From: Clostridiales bacterium | GTDB lineage: Bacteria > Bacillota > Clostridia > Saccharofermentanales > Saccharofermentanaceae | Length of the DNA: 64,000 nt | NCBI GenBank assembly: GCA_017427465.1 | Contig: JAFRST010000035.1 | Location: 1 to 64,000, forward strand | Direction of reading: 5' to 3' | Shown here: piece after piece, positions 8,610 to 17,219 of the stretch | How positions within the stretch are numbered: the stretch's first letter is position 1 | Layout: each line of letters begins with the position of its first letter | The notes under the pieces: generated by a model | Seen by the model: the letters and a program-made list of their open reading frames with translations, nothing else | What the model was told of the DNA's origin: nothing | Database searches by the model: none | Position numbers and translations under genes: made by a program

Positions 8610-9506
8610 TTATTTTACAGTCTCAAGCTGTTCGTTCTTATGCTTGCCCCTGTAATTGCAGATCAATGTACCCGGGCCTACAGATACACCTACGATAGGT
8701 CCGATGACATATGTCTTTACCGTTGCTTCGGGGATCTTAGCCTTGATCTCACCTGCCAATGAATCCGCATCTGCCTGGCTGTCAGCGTGACCTACCCAGA
8801 TGGTCTGCTTCTCAGGCTGGACGATGAACTTTGAGATCTGGTCTGCGATCTCAGTAAAGGAAGACTTTCTTCCCTTTACCTTTCTGATAGCAAGATTCTG
8901 GCCCTTCGTATCAGATATGATTATCGGCTTTACCGCAAAGAGATTACCGAAGAAAGCCGATGAAGCAGTAACTCTTCCTGCTTCTTTAAGATAAGACAAT
9001 GACTCAGTCGTAGAACACTGGTTATAGAACATCTTGTGATCTTCTATCCAAGTCTCAACTTCATCAAGGGATTTGCCCTGGTCTCTCATTTTCGCGCACT
9101 CAATGGCAAGAAGGCCCTGGGCCATACCGCTGATGAGTGAATCGACAATGATGACCTTGCGGTCAGGGAACTCTGCGCGGAGCTCATCTCTTACCACATA
9201 TGCTGTCTTAACAGAACTCGACAAAGCAGATGAACAAGCGATATAGATGACATCCTTGCCCATGCCCAGATGCTCTCTTAAGATCTCGGTATATGTCTTG
9301 ATGGATACCTGCGCAGTCTTATATTTGACGCCGTTTCGCATTGACTCATAGAAGTCATGGGACCCGATCTGGAGCCAGTCGAGTGAAGCTATGTAATTCT
9401 TATCTCCTGTAGAGAATTCCATCGGGAAATAATTGATCTCATATTGCTGACGCAATTCGATGGGAAGATCTGATGTAGAGTCGGTTAACACGTGAAAAGA
9501 TGCCAT
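8610..9506 (-). CDS. fakB: DegV-family fatty-acid-binding protein (FakB-like)
   Basis: This 298-residue DegV-fold protein has the N-terminal LTDSTSDLP motif, the central SCSTT-like SQCSTTESLSYLKEAGRV region and the C-terminal GPIVGVSVGPGT loop. FakB proteins bind a single fatty acid in a deep pocket and present it to FakA. In most FakBs the last loop reads HxGPG; here the His position is Ser (VSVGPG). I chose the ATG at 9506: a GGAGG lies eight bases before it and overlaps the end of the hydrolase gene, whereas an upstream start would lie within that gene. The gene directly precedes fakA. The fatty acid preferred cannot be told from sequence. Confidence 0.88.
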   Translation of the reverse strand: MASFHVLTDSTSDLPIELRQQYEINYFPMEFSTGDKNYIASLDWLQIGSHDFYESMRNGVKYKTAQVSIKTYTEILREHLGMGKDVIYIACSSALSSSVKTAYVVRDELRAEFPDRKVIIVDSLISGMAQGLLAIECAKMRDQGKSLDEVETWIEDHKMFYNQCSTTESLSYLKEAGRVTASSAFFGNLFAVKPIIISDTKGQNLAIRKVKGRKSSFTEIADQISKFIVQPEKQTIWVGHADSQADADSLAGEIKAKIPEATVKTYVIGPIVGVSVGPGTLICNYRGKHKNEQLETVK

Positions 9507-9510
9507 ATTC

Positions 9511-10479
9511 TCATCCTCCGCAATTAACAAAATCGCTTACTGCCTTATCGTATGCTTTAAGGTTTCTTATTCTCAAGTGAGAATGCGCGCCTTCGTCAAA
9601 CCAGACCATAGGCTTCTCCTTAGATGCACTTGCTTGATTAATCTTATCAAAATATTTGGGAAGTGACGATTTATCCTGTCTTCCGCAGATCATGAGCATG
9701 GGAACTTCAACTCTCTTCATGGCATCGATAGGCTTGTTCTTAAAGATGTTGATCCCTGCGATCTTCTTGAAAAGAAGACCCATCTGGAAGCAAACCGGAA
9801 ATGTAGGTTTGCCGAGGTTCCTCGTTCTCTGGCAAAGTACGTTATAGAACGAGATAAAGGGACCTTCAAGAACTATGCGGTCAACATAAGGATTGTGTCT
9901 TGATGCCACATAGATCGCTGCAACAGAACCGATGCAGATACCGTGAATAACAAAGTGATCTATCTTGAACTGCTCGTGTACCAGACCGATCCATGCTTCG
10001 AGGTCCTTGCTCTCAAGCATGCCTGCGCCTGTGTAAAGGCCTTCACTGAGGCCGGCAGCTCTCGGGTCTACAACGATGATGTTGAAGTTATTCTTCTGAT
10101 AAAGATCAGCAAAATAGTAGCAGTACTTACAGGTCTCTGCCCTGCCTGCCATGATTATGGCCGCTCTGTCAAACCCGAAGTCAAAATACTCACCCTTCAT
10201 CTTAAGACCGTCAAAGGATGTGACTTCGATCTCAGTCATAAAAGAAGCATTCTCTTCGCCCCACTTCATACCTGCATTAAACATAACTGTATGCTCGGCA
10301 TTCTCAGGTGCACTGTTGCCTCTGGCCCATTTTTCCTTAGTCTCACGAACAAACATGTTTGTATATTGCTTTTTCGCGATCTTCATGCAGTAGAACCACA
10401 TGAAGACTGATCCGCTGATAAAAAGCAGCGCGACAACAATAACTACTATAAGAACCGGGTTAACAGCAGCACAGACCAT
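9511..10479 (-). CDS. Membrane-anchored alpha/beta hydrolase
   Basis: The 322-residue protein begins with one transmembrane segment (about residues 8-30) and continues as an alpha/beta hydrolase. The nucleophile elbow is GICIGS (G-x-x-x-G-S order, with Cys at the expected elbow position or the Ser two residues later), DPRAAGLSEG precedes it, and a late MLICGRQDKSS with EGAHSHLR supplies the Asp and His. Hydrolases of this type cleave ester or thioester bonds. The start ATG overlaps the stop of the upstream fakB-like gene (TAATG), so translation is probably coupled. Set between two FakB genes, it may free fatty acids from lipids or thioesters at the membrane; that role is inference. A Cys in place of Ser at the elbow would be unusual. 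Confidence 0.75.
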   Translation of the reverse strand: MVCAAVNPVLIVVIVVALLFISGSVFMWFYCMKIAKKQYTNMFVRETKEKWARGNSAPENAEHTVMFNAGMKWGEENASFMTEIEVTSFDGLKMKGEYFDFGFDRAAIIMAGRAETCKYCYYFADLYQKNNFNIIVVDPRAAGLSEGLYTGAGMLESKDLEAWIGLVHEQFKIDHFVIHGICIGSVAAIYVASRHNPYVDRIVLEGPFISFYNVLCQRTRNLGKPTFPVCFQMGLLFKKIAGINIFKNKPIDAMKRVEVPMLMICGRQDKSSLPKYFDKINQASASKEKPMVWFDEGAHSHLRIRNLKAYDKAVSDFVNCGG

Positions 10480-11408
10480 TATAACTTCGCCTTGATCTCC
10501 TCTAAGAGCTTAGTCTCTTCGGCAAGACCCTCGGAGATCTCCTTACCCATGTAGAAAGCAACTACCATTCCGGGACCGATCGAAGAACCGTTGGCCATGT
10601 TGACCGTTGTGGGAATGATCTCAGCTGTAGGGAATGTCTCTTCAATAAGCTTTTGAATCTCAAGCCACTGTGCCTTACGGAATGTGTGGGAAACGAAGAT
10701 CCTCTTAGGCTCAGGCTCGATCGTTGCCTTCATGTACTCGATCATTGCCTTATAGAGCTTCTTATATCCGGTAACCTTAGTTATGATCTGGTTCATACCG
10801 TCACGGTTGAAATCAGCCAAAGGCTTGATATTGATGAGCGAACCCATGAATGCGGAAACATTGGAGCAGCGACCCATCTTTGCAAGGAACTTAAGATCAT
10901 CAACCGTACCGGTCTGGTGGCATTTCTGCTTGTTGTTCTCGAGCCACTCAGCAACTTCTTCAATGGACTTGCCGGCCTTCTTCATATCACCTGCAAATGA
11001 AACGAGAAGTCCGTCACCGCCTGAATAACGGAGAGAGTCTACACAGATGATCTTTCTGTCAGGATACTTCTCCTTAAGGTTCTCGGCAGCTTTACGGCAG
11101 CTGTCGTATGTATTGGAAAGTGCATGTGAGAGGGAGATATTAAGGATGTCCTTGCCCTGCTTGAGATACTTCTCAAAGAAAGCTTCCTGAACCTCAATAT
11201 TCTTGATTCCCGTAGTATACATGGAATCCTTTGACATGCTCATGTAGAAATCCTGAGGAGAGATCTCTTCCCAGTCAAGCGTGGAGTCGTGTGTGTTTCC
11301 GTCAGGGAATGTAATATTACCGGGAAGGTAATCATCTACACCGAATCTTTCTCTTAAATCCTTTGTAAGGTCTGTTGAGCTGTCAGTAAGAAGCACGTAA
11401 TCGCTCAT
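10479..11408 (-). CDS. fakB: Second DegV-family fatty-acid-binding protein (FakB-like)
   Basis: The protein has 309 residues and the DegV fold: LTDSSTDLTKDL at the N-terminus, NISLSHALSNTYDS, a central LKFLAKMGRCSNVSAFMGS segment matching the FakB dimer and binding region, and a C-terminal NGSSIGPGM loop. As in the other FakB-like protein here, the usual His of HxGPG is Ser. The two paralogues are clearly diverged, which in other species goes with different fatty-acid specificity (saturated versus unsaturated). The gene lies between the acp gene, 29 bases upstream, and the hydrolase, with which it overlaps. Its product is expected to hand fatty acids to FakA. Confidence 0.87.
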   Translation of the reverse strand: MSDYVLLTDSSTDLTKDLRERFGVDDYLPGNITFPDGNTHDSTLDWEEISPQDFYMSMSKDSMYTTGIKNIEVQEAFFEKYLKQGKDILNISLSHALSNTYDSCRKAAENLKEKYPDRKIICVDSLRYSGGDGLLVSFAGDMKKAGKSIEEVAEWLENNKQKCHQTGTVDDLKFLAKMGRCSNVSAFMGSLINIKPLADFNRDGMNQIITKVTGYKKLYKAMIEYMKATIEPEPKRIFVSHTFRKAQWLEIQKLIEETFPTAEIIPTTVNMANGSSIGPGMVVAFYMGKEISEGLAEETKLLEEIKAKL

Positions 11409-11437
11409 TTTTCTGTTCCTCCCATTTATTATGTTAG

Positions 11438-11686
11438 TTATTTTGAAGACTTGATCATATTAATGACATCGCCTACGTTATTGAGCTTAATGCTGCTGTC
11501 GACAGGCAATGTCACGTTCATCTTTGACTCAATGTTCATAAGGATAACGACAAAAGATAAGCTGTCGATACCCAAAGACTTGAGTTCTGTTTCAGGGGTA
11601 ATCGTCTCAAGCGGGATATCGAAAGACATGTTCATCGTCTTATAAGTATCACAGATAATGGAATACAATTCCGGAATCATTTCCAT
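11438..11686 (-). CDS. Acyl carrier protein
   Basis: This 82-residue acidic helical protein has the carrier motif GIDSLSF, with Ser42 as the phosphopantetheine attachment site. It has the usual length for an ACP, but its sequence is divergent from housekeeping AcpP and it lies in the lipid operon rather than beside fatty-acid-synthase genes. It probably carries acyl groups for PlsX, the AMP-ligase or the tandem PlsC protein encoded next to it. The gene starts two bases after the stop of the acyltransferase gene, implying coupled translation. A phosphopantetheinyl transferase must be supplied from elsewhere. Confidence 0.9.
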   Translation of the reverse strand: MEMIPELYSIICDTYKTMNMSFDIPLETITPETELKSLGIDSLSFVVILMNIESKMNVTLPVDSSIKLNNVGDVINMIKSSK

Positions 11687-11688
11687 AA

Positions 11689-13080
11689 CTATTTTCCACC
11701 CGCCTTTGCACTTCTGTTCTCCTCAATCTCAGCACTTACCTCGGCAAGTCTGGCCTTCATTTGGGCCCTTACCTTCTTGATATATCTGTTCAAATGAGGT
11801 TTTGTCTCAGAGATAGCCTGACGCTTAAGAGAAACAAGGCTCTCGCGTATCATCTCATTGGCTTTCTCTATCGAATCATTATCTGTTACCAGACCTTCTT
11901 TGTCAAATTCCAAAGGGTCTCCGATGACAAATCTCGTAGGTTTGAAAAGTCTGTACGAAGCATGGATATAAACCGGTACTACAGGACGCTTTGTGTAGAG
12001 CGATAACATAGCCGGTCCCTTCTGGAATTCAAGGAACTCATCATCGTAATTCATATGTCCTTCAGGAAAAATGACAAAAGGCTCATTATTCTTAAGTCCG
12101 TCCATCATCGTCTTGATCGCAGCCCAGTCAAATCCCTGTCTGTCAACAAGAACGCAGCCCATGGAAAGAAGGAAAAACTCCCACTTCTTGCTTACTTCGG
12201 CTATATCTTTGGCTGAAAGGCTTCTGCAATATACTCTTTTGAAAACGTAGTAAAGGAAGGGCGAATCGCACCACCAGGAATGATTTGCAACGATTACCAT
12301 TCCCTTATCAATATGCCTTGCTGCAGGTGCAAAATTGCCTCCGTATGTTATCTTCGGTCTTATCAAAAATCTTATGCCCGGGAAAGCCGTCCACCTGATG
12401 AAGTGATAGAAAAATCCTGCATATTTGGGGTGCTTAAGCTTTTTACCGTCAGCTATAAGGAAGTTCTTAAGATAGAACTGTCTGTATTCTTCTGTTCTTT
12501 CCTGAAGTTCTCTTGTAAAAGCATTAGCCCTGTCCTGAAGATTATCAAGACCGTCTCTTGTGTAATACGTATCAGGATACATATAGCTTCCGATAAAGAT
12601 GAGGTCACGCTTGCCGGGGCCTATCCTTCCGTTGTGGAATACAGGAACTACCGGTGCACCCGAGCTTAAAGAGATAAGTGCGGCAGCCTGTTTGTATTCC
12701 AGGAGCTTACCTTCAGTCTCTATATGCCCTTCAGGATAAATGAGTACGGAGTGACCCTTGTTGATGACCTCAACCGCTTTATTGACTGCATCCATATTAC
12801 CTGTGACATTGGCAACCTTTATAACGCCCATGGCTTTTAAAAGGAAAGTCAGAACAGGATTAAAGACATACATATCGTGCGATATGAGCACGTAAATACG
12901 CCTGAACGGGAACGCCAGCAAAGCCTCGACATAGTCGCAGAAACTCGTGTGATTCATTGCTATGATGACAGGGCCCCTATACTTCTCTTTCCTCTTCTGA
13001 AGATAGATCTTCTTAATGTTGAAGAAAAGCCAGGCAGGCAAAAAATTAGTGATGTAAAGGAACCATCTTACTAAGAACAT
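11689..13080 (-). CDS. Tandem-domain PlsC-type acyltransferase
   Basis: The 463-residue protein contains two complete PlsC (LPLAT) domains. The first, about residues 1-210, has the catalytic HX4D motif in NHTSFCD (His44, Asp49) and the substrate motif YPEGHIE. The second, about 230-440, has NHSWWCD near residue 267 and FPEGHMNYDD. Both catalytic pairs are intact, so neither domain is an obvious relic. PlsC enzymes move an acyl group from ACP or CoA to an acceptor hydroxyl such as that of lysophosphatidate. A protein with two such domains could acylate two positions of one acceptor. An N-terminal hydrophobic stretch suggests membrane attachment. The start overlaps the end of the ligase gene by one base. 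Confidence 0.88.
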   Translation of the reverse strand: MFLVRWFLYITNFLPAWLFFNIKKIYLQKRKEKYRGPVIIAMNHTSFCDYVEALLAFPFRRIYVLISHDMYVFNPVLTFLLKAMGVIKVANVTGNMDAVNKAVEVINKGHSVLIYPEGHIETEGKLLEYKQAAALISLSSGAPVVPVFHNGRIGPGKRDLIFIGSYMYPDTYYTRDGLDNLQDRANAFTRELQERTEEYRQFYLKNFLIADGKKLKHPKYAGFFYHFIRWTAFPGIRFLIRPKITYGGNFAPAARHIDKGMVIVANHSWWCDSPFLYYVFKRVYCRSLSAKDIAEVSKKWEFFLLSMGCVLVDRQGFDWAAIKTMMDGLKNNEPFVIFPEGHMNYDDEFLEFQKGPAMLSLYTKRPVVPVYIHASYRLFKPTRFVIGDPLEFDKEGLVTDNDSIEKANEMIRESLVSLKRQAISETKPHLNRYIKKVRAQMKARLAEVSAEIEENRSAKAGGK

Positions 13081-15032
13081 TACGACTTGGGCTCCTTGCT
13101 CTGTTCGATAATATAATCGGCAATAGCCATAGGCGTAATGAGCGGCGTCTCTGTCATGGTGATCTGCTTGCCTGTTGCCTCAGCCACCTTGGACAGGAGC
13201 TCAACATACTGCATCGAATCACCGCCCAGAGCGATGAAGTTCGAAGTGTCTGTAATCTCAGATCTTTCCTTGATCAGGACTTCAGCGTAAATATCACAGA
13301 TCTTCTCGAGCAGCTGAGTATATTCAGCACTTCTGGTACGCATTACTTCATCATCAGAAGGTCTCTGGCACTCAGTCGCGAAGATCTCATTGTTTTCGAG
13401 CTTTGCGGCAAGAGCCTTACGGTTGATGCCCTTAAATGTCATAGGACACTCGCCGACAATATTCAGAACCTTAGTAGGTCTCTCAGAAAGAGTGAGCAGA
13501 TCAATCGAAGCATAAACGCTCTTAAGCGAAGAAGCCTTCTCGTACGCGCCCATCTTACCGTCATCAGAAAGCACAAGGATCATCTGCTTCTCATCCATTC
13601 CCGCAAGCTTAGCGTAGATGAGAGCCGCATTGGTAAATGCACCCTTGTAAATACGGCATTCGATTTCTTCGGGAGAGATATTCTCGCCGTTCGAACCGAT
13701 AATGACATCGTCGCAGCGGCCGATGATGTGGAGTCTTCCTGACTCATCGATCTGAACGATATCATTAGTCGGATAGTAATCCTCAGCATACTCTTCAAGC
13801 TTGCCGTTGATATAAAGGCCGTTCATAGCCTTGTCCTTAGGGATCAAAAGCTCGCCCTTTTCGCTCTGGATGTATTTGACGTTATCGAAAATAATACCCG
13901 TGCTCGTCCCGTTCCTGTACTTAACGTTTCTCGTAAGCTCAACAGAAAGTATTCCGCACTCAGTAAGACCATAACCGGGATATACCGAATATCCGAGGCC
14001 GTTCATTACCTCAAGTGTTCTTGCAGCAATAAATCCGCCACCTGAGATAAGGAATATGAGTTTCTCGCCCAAAACCTGGCGTCTGATCTTCTTAAAAAGG
14101 ATCTTTCTTGCAACAAAAGCACCGAATCTCGGGAAAATGCCCTGAAGTTTATTGGAGAAATTGATTGCCTTATTAAACTTCTCTGTCTTACCCTGAAGTG
14201 CGACTTCACGCTCAAGTCCCGCAACAACTTTATTGAAAACCAAAGGTATGGCGAAGAAGTGGGTAACACCCATTCTCTTACAGATGAACTGAATGCTCTG
14301 CGCGTCATACTTGGGAAGGAACGTAAATGTTCTGCCGAAGAACATGAACCACATCAAAGTAGCTACAAGTCCGAAGATGTGATAGAACGGCAGGAATGCG
14401 AGATTATGGATCTCAAGCTTTCTGTTGTACTGGATGGAAGTATTGGTACTGACAATGTACTCACTCATCTCAACCAGCGCACATATAGTTCTGCCCTTGT
14501 GAGAAATGATCTTCGGCCTTGCCGTAGAGCCGCTCGATATCAGCACGATCTCATCTTCCCAAGCGGATATCTCCTTGACGGACTTTATATCCTTACCGTA
14601 CTGGAGAAGATCCTTAATAGAAACAGCTCTGTCAATTCTTGCATCATTAGAAATGACAAATACCGGATCCATCTCAGCGATGATCTCACCGTTAACTGCG
14701 ACATTATGTCTTGTGTTAAGAAGGATCGGCTTATAGCCGGCCTGGAGGATTCCCCAGAAGACAGCTACCCAGTCAGCGCAGTTATCAAGGAAAACCCCAA
14801 CGAACTTGCTGCTGCTTCCACACTTTTTCGCATAATCGATAACAGCCTTGGAGAAAAGATCTGTCCTCTCGAACATCTCATAGTAAGACATCTCCTTAAC
14901 AATGCCGTCTTCGAGCCACTCAGCGAAAACTTCGCTCGTGAAGTTTTCTTTAATAATCGTGTAGATCGATTCAAATGTCTGCTCCGACTTCTTAAGCGCA
15001 GCAACATTCTCCTTTACAATCTTAGCTACCAT
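13080..15032 (-). CDS. Adenylate-forming acyl ligase with C-terminal carrier domain
   Basis: The 650-residue protein has an AMP-binding domain (about 20-540) with the phosphate loop ISSGSTARPKIISHKG near residue 168, a YPGYGLTECGIL segment, and GRCDDVIIGSNGENISPEE, the hinge region of the superfamily. Residues about 570-645 form a carrier domain with FIALGGDSMQ; its Ser, near residue 604, should carry phosphopantetheine. This architecture activates a carboxylic acid as acyl-AMP and can load it onto its own carrier, like stand-alone fatty-acyl-ACP ligases of lipopeptide or polyketide pathways. Its neighbours, a free ACP and two acyltransferase domains, suggest lipid assembly rather than peptide synthesis. 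It overlaps the esterase gene upstream and the PlsC gene downstream by one base each. Confidence 0.87.
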   Translation of the reverse strand: MVAKIVKENVAALKKSEQTFESIYTIIKENFTSEVFAEWLEDGIVKEMSYYEMFERTDLFSKAVIDYAKKCGSSSKFVGVFLDNCADWVAVFWGILQAGYKPILLNTRHNVAVNGEIIAEMDPVFVISNDARIDRAVSIKDLLQYGKDIKSVKEISAWEDEIVLISSGSTARPKIISHKGRTICALVEMSEYIVSTNTSIQYNRKLEIHNLAFLPFYHIFGLVATLMWFMFFGRTFTFLPKYDAQSIQFICKRMGVTHFFAIPLVFNKVVAGLEREVALQGKTEKFNKAINFSNKLQGIFPRFGAFVARKILFKKIRRQVLGEKLIFLISGGGFIAARTLEVMNGLGYSVYPGYGLTECGILSVELTRNVKYRNGTSTGIIFDNVKYIQSEKGELLIPKDKAMNGLYINGKLEEYAEDYYPTNDIVQIDESGRLHIIGRCDDVIIGSNGENISPEEIECRIYKGAFTNAALIYAKLAGMDEKQMILVLSDDGKMGAYEKASSLKSVYASIDLLTLSERPTKVLNIVGECPMTFKGINRKALAAKLENNEIFATECQRPSDDEVMRTRSAEYTQLLEKICDIYAEVLIKERSEITDTSNFIALGGDSMQYVELLSKVAEATGKQITMTETPLITPMAIADYIIEQSKEPKS

Positions 15033-16141
15033 TACTCCTCATCTCCCCAAACTTTTCTTACCTGTCCGCACATCTCAAGAAGTGCAGCCTGCGCCTGCGG
15101 CAATACTCCGAAATAATCCAGGAAAGCATGTGATACGCCGCGATATCTTATATGCTTGTTAGGCACTCCCGCCTTATCCAAAAGCCTTGAATAGTACTCC
15201 GCCTGTACCCTTAGCCCGTCGTACTCAGCAGTAAAAACACCTGTCGAAGGCATAATGCTGAGGTCTGCATAAATGGGACTTACGTCAGGATAACACTTGA
15301 TCTCATCGTATCTGGCACCTGCATAGGCCTGAAGGATAGCACCCATAAGGTCATTATTGCCCTCACCGTCTGCCCTGCCGAGCTGAAGTCTGGAAAGGAT
15401 CAGCTCCTTCTGTTCATCGGCTATGTCAAACATATCAATGTTCCAGTCATAAAGCTTGTCCTGTGAATAAAGATCAACGCAGGGATAGAACAGTCCCGCA
15501 TAGCTGACTTTTGCTTCAGACTTGTTATCCAGGATCGCTGCAAGTACGAGATTACATCCGGCGCTGTCGCCGAACATGCCTATCTTATCCTTTTCAACAT
15601 TCAGGGCATCGGCATTACCGTAGATGTACCCGAGAGCAGCGCAGATATCTTCTATTGCTGCAGGATACATATTCTCAGGAGCAAGGCTAAAATCAATATT
15701 AAATACCCTGCATCCGAGATTCTCAGCTACATAACGGCAAGGTTCCTTATAAAACTCAGCCTTGGAAGCGATAAAAGAACCGCCGTGAACATAGATCATT
15801 GCGGGAAGTCTGCTTGATGCACCATCAGCTGTAACATATGAGAACACTTTAACATTTCTGCCGTTAACATCGAGATCAAAAGAATCTTCAATGATTTTTT
15901 TCGAACACATATCAAGACAGTAAGTCTTTGTGACCTGACGCATTCCCTGTACGGAGAAGCTCACAGGCATAGACTTCTGGAAAGCAAAGATCGCACTTCT
16001 GATAAAGAACTCCCTCTGATCCATAACGCCTGTCTTATCACTGTCAGGAAGCGGCTTTACCGTAATCTCCTGCTCACCGGTGTTTAACACTTCACCGGAT
16101 TCCAAGATCTTTTTTACCAGCTCAAAATCACACTTATTCAT
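15032..16141 (-). CDS. HSL-family (acetyl-esterase type) alpha/beta hydrolase
   Basis: The 369-residue protein matches the hormone-sensitive-lipase family of carboxylesterases. It has the oxyanion-hole motif YVHGGSF near residue 117, the nucleophile elbow GDSAG near 190, a late TAEYDGLR giving the catalytic Asp and VSHAFLDY giving the His. The leading 80 residues are an extra N-terminal cap. It would hydrolyse acyl esters of small alcohols, glycerol or sugars. It starts four bases after the glycosyltransferase gene ends and overlaps the ligase gene, so it belongs to the lipid operon. A deacylase next to acyltransferases suggests lipid remodelling; this is inference. No signal peptide is seen, so it is probably cytosolic. 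Confidence 0.85.
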   Translation of the reverse strand: MNKCDFELVKKILESGEVLNTGEQEITVKPLPDSDKTGVMDQREFFIRSAIFAFQKSMPVSFSVQGMRQVTKTYCLDMCSKKIIEDSFDLDVNGRNVKVFSYVTADGASSRLPAMIYVHGGSFIASKAEFYKEPCRYVAENLGCRVFNIDFSLAPENMYPAAIEDICAALGYIYGNADALNVEKDKIGMFGDSAGCNLVLAAILDNKSEAKVSYAGLFYPCVDLYSQDKLYDWNIDMFDIADEQKELILSRLQLGRADGEGNNDLMGAILQAYAGARYDEIKCYPDVSPIYADLSIMPSTGVFTAEYDGLRVQAEYYSRLLDKAGVPNKHIRYRGVSHAFLDYFGVLPQAQAALLEMCGQVRKVWGDEE

Positions 16142-16145
16142 ACCC

Positions 16146-17156
16146 TTATACCTTTCCCAATATTCCTGATCTTCCGAAAAGATAACTCAACATAACAATT
16201 ACGAACAATGACAGCAATCCGCCCAAAACCATGTACCATCCCTGATAGAAGAACAAAAGCATGATAAGCGTGGAAATACAGTACTTGATCGAACAAGTAA
16301 CATAGTAGATAACACTTATCTTCTGCCTGTGCCTTATGCCTGCTGAGAATACATTGATTACCGCATGCATAGCCGTAACCCAGACATAGATACCTACAAG
16401 CCAGAAAAAGAAATACGGGATCCTGAACCATACAAGAACAGATATCGTAGTAATGTAAATCGAATACATCAACACGGAGATAAGACCGTAAGACCAAAGC
16501 GACCTCTGGATCCTGAACGTATCCTTGATAGGCTTAAAATGAGTGTTCTTATTGTTATTCTCGTAGATCGTCTTAATGTCGATACCGGTTACCTTCATGC
16601 CCTCTTTGTGCGCTGTAACGAGAACATTAAGCTCATACTCGTACTTATTGCCGGGAATATCCTGAAGCCATTGGCAAAGCCTTACGGGGAATCCTCTTAA
16701 ACCTGACTGGTTATCCCTTAAGTAAACACCGGTAACTATCGTATAAACGAACTTGGACATGTCATTTCCGATCCTGGACTTGATCGGGATCTTCTCGGAC
16801 AAGTCTCTCATGCCGAGAACAATGCCATCCGTCTTCTTGGTAAGCTTAGCTACGCGCTCGATATCTTCGATGGCATGCTGACCGTCCGAATCGGCCGTAA
16901 CGATATAATCGACTTCATCACAAAGATTATTGCCGATATACTCGAATCCGCGCTTTAAGGCATATCCCTTGCCCTTGTTGTCCTTATAACCGATAACATC
17001 AGCGAATGATTTGGCGCGTCTGAAATACTCATCACAAGACTCTTTGCTGCCGTCGTTACAGGCAACAACCTTAAACCCGCGCTTATAAAGCTCTTCTACC
17101 AGATGAAGGAACTTCTCGTCAGGATTATAAACAGGCAAAAGAACAGCTGTCTTCAT
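16146..17156 (-). CDS. Family 2 glycosyltransferase with C-terminal membrane segments
   Basis: The 336-residue protein starts with a GT-A domain (AVLLPVYNPDE, NDGSKESCD, VTADSDGQH as the D-x-D site) like dolichol-phosphate mannose synthases and GtrB. From about residue 230 it continues with four to five transmembrane helices. Such enzymes move a sugar from a nucleotide donor to a lipid phosphate or a diacylglycerol at the inner face of the membrane. As first gene of the lipid operon, it may glycosylate the lipid made by the acyltransferases; alternatively it charges undecaprenyl phosphate. The sugar cannot be inferred. Confidence 0.85.
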   Translation of the reverse strand: MKTAVLLPVYNPDEKFLHLVEELYKRGFKVVACNDGSKESCDEYFRRAKSFADVIGYKDNKGKGYALKRGFEYIGNNLCDEVDYIVTADSDGQHAIEDIERVAKLTKKTDGIVLGMRDLSEKIPIKSRIGNDMSKFVYTIVTGVYLRDNQSGLRGFPVRLCQWLQDIPGNKYEYELNVLVTAHKEGMKVTGIDIKTIYENNNKNTHFKPIKDTFRIQRSLWSYGLISVLMYSIYITTISVLVWFRIPYFFFWLVGIYVWVTAMHAVINVFSAGIRHRQKISVIYYVTCSIKYCISTLIMLLFFYQGWYMVLGGLLSLFVIVMLSYLFGRSGILGKV

Positions 17157-17219
17157 TAACCGAGTATCTACCCTACACCTTCCTCTTAAACATAAAGCAC
17201 CGAGTTTAAGAAATCTAAC

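Noticed and set aside
6957..11408. DhaL and DegV genes as a dihydroxyacetone kinase system
   Set aside because: DhaK and a phosphotransfer subunit are missing, the length and domain order are those of FakA, and two DegV proteins, PlsX and ACP accompany it.
14259..15116. A 285-residue open frame on the plus strand opposite the ligase-ACP gene
   Set aside because: It has no ribosome site and no recognisable family, and lies wholly antisense to a gene with clear motifs on the minus strand. Its openness follows from codon bias of that gene.
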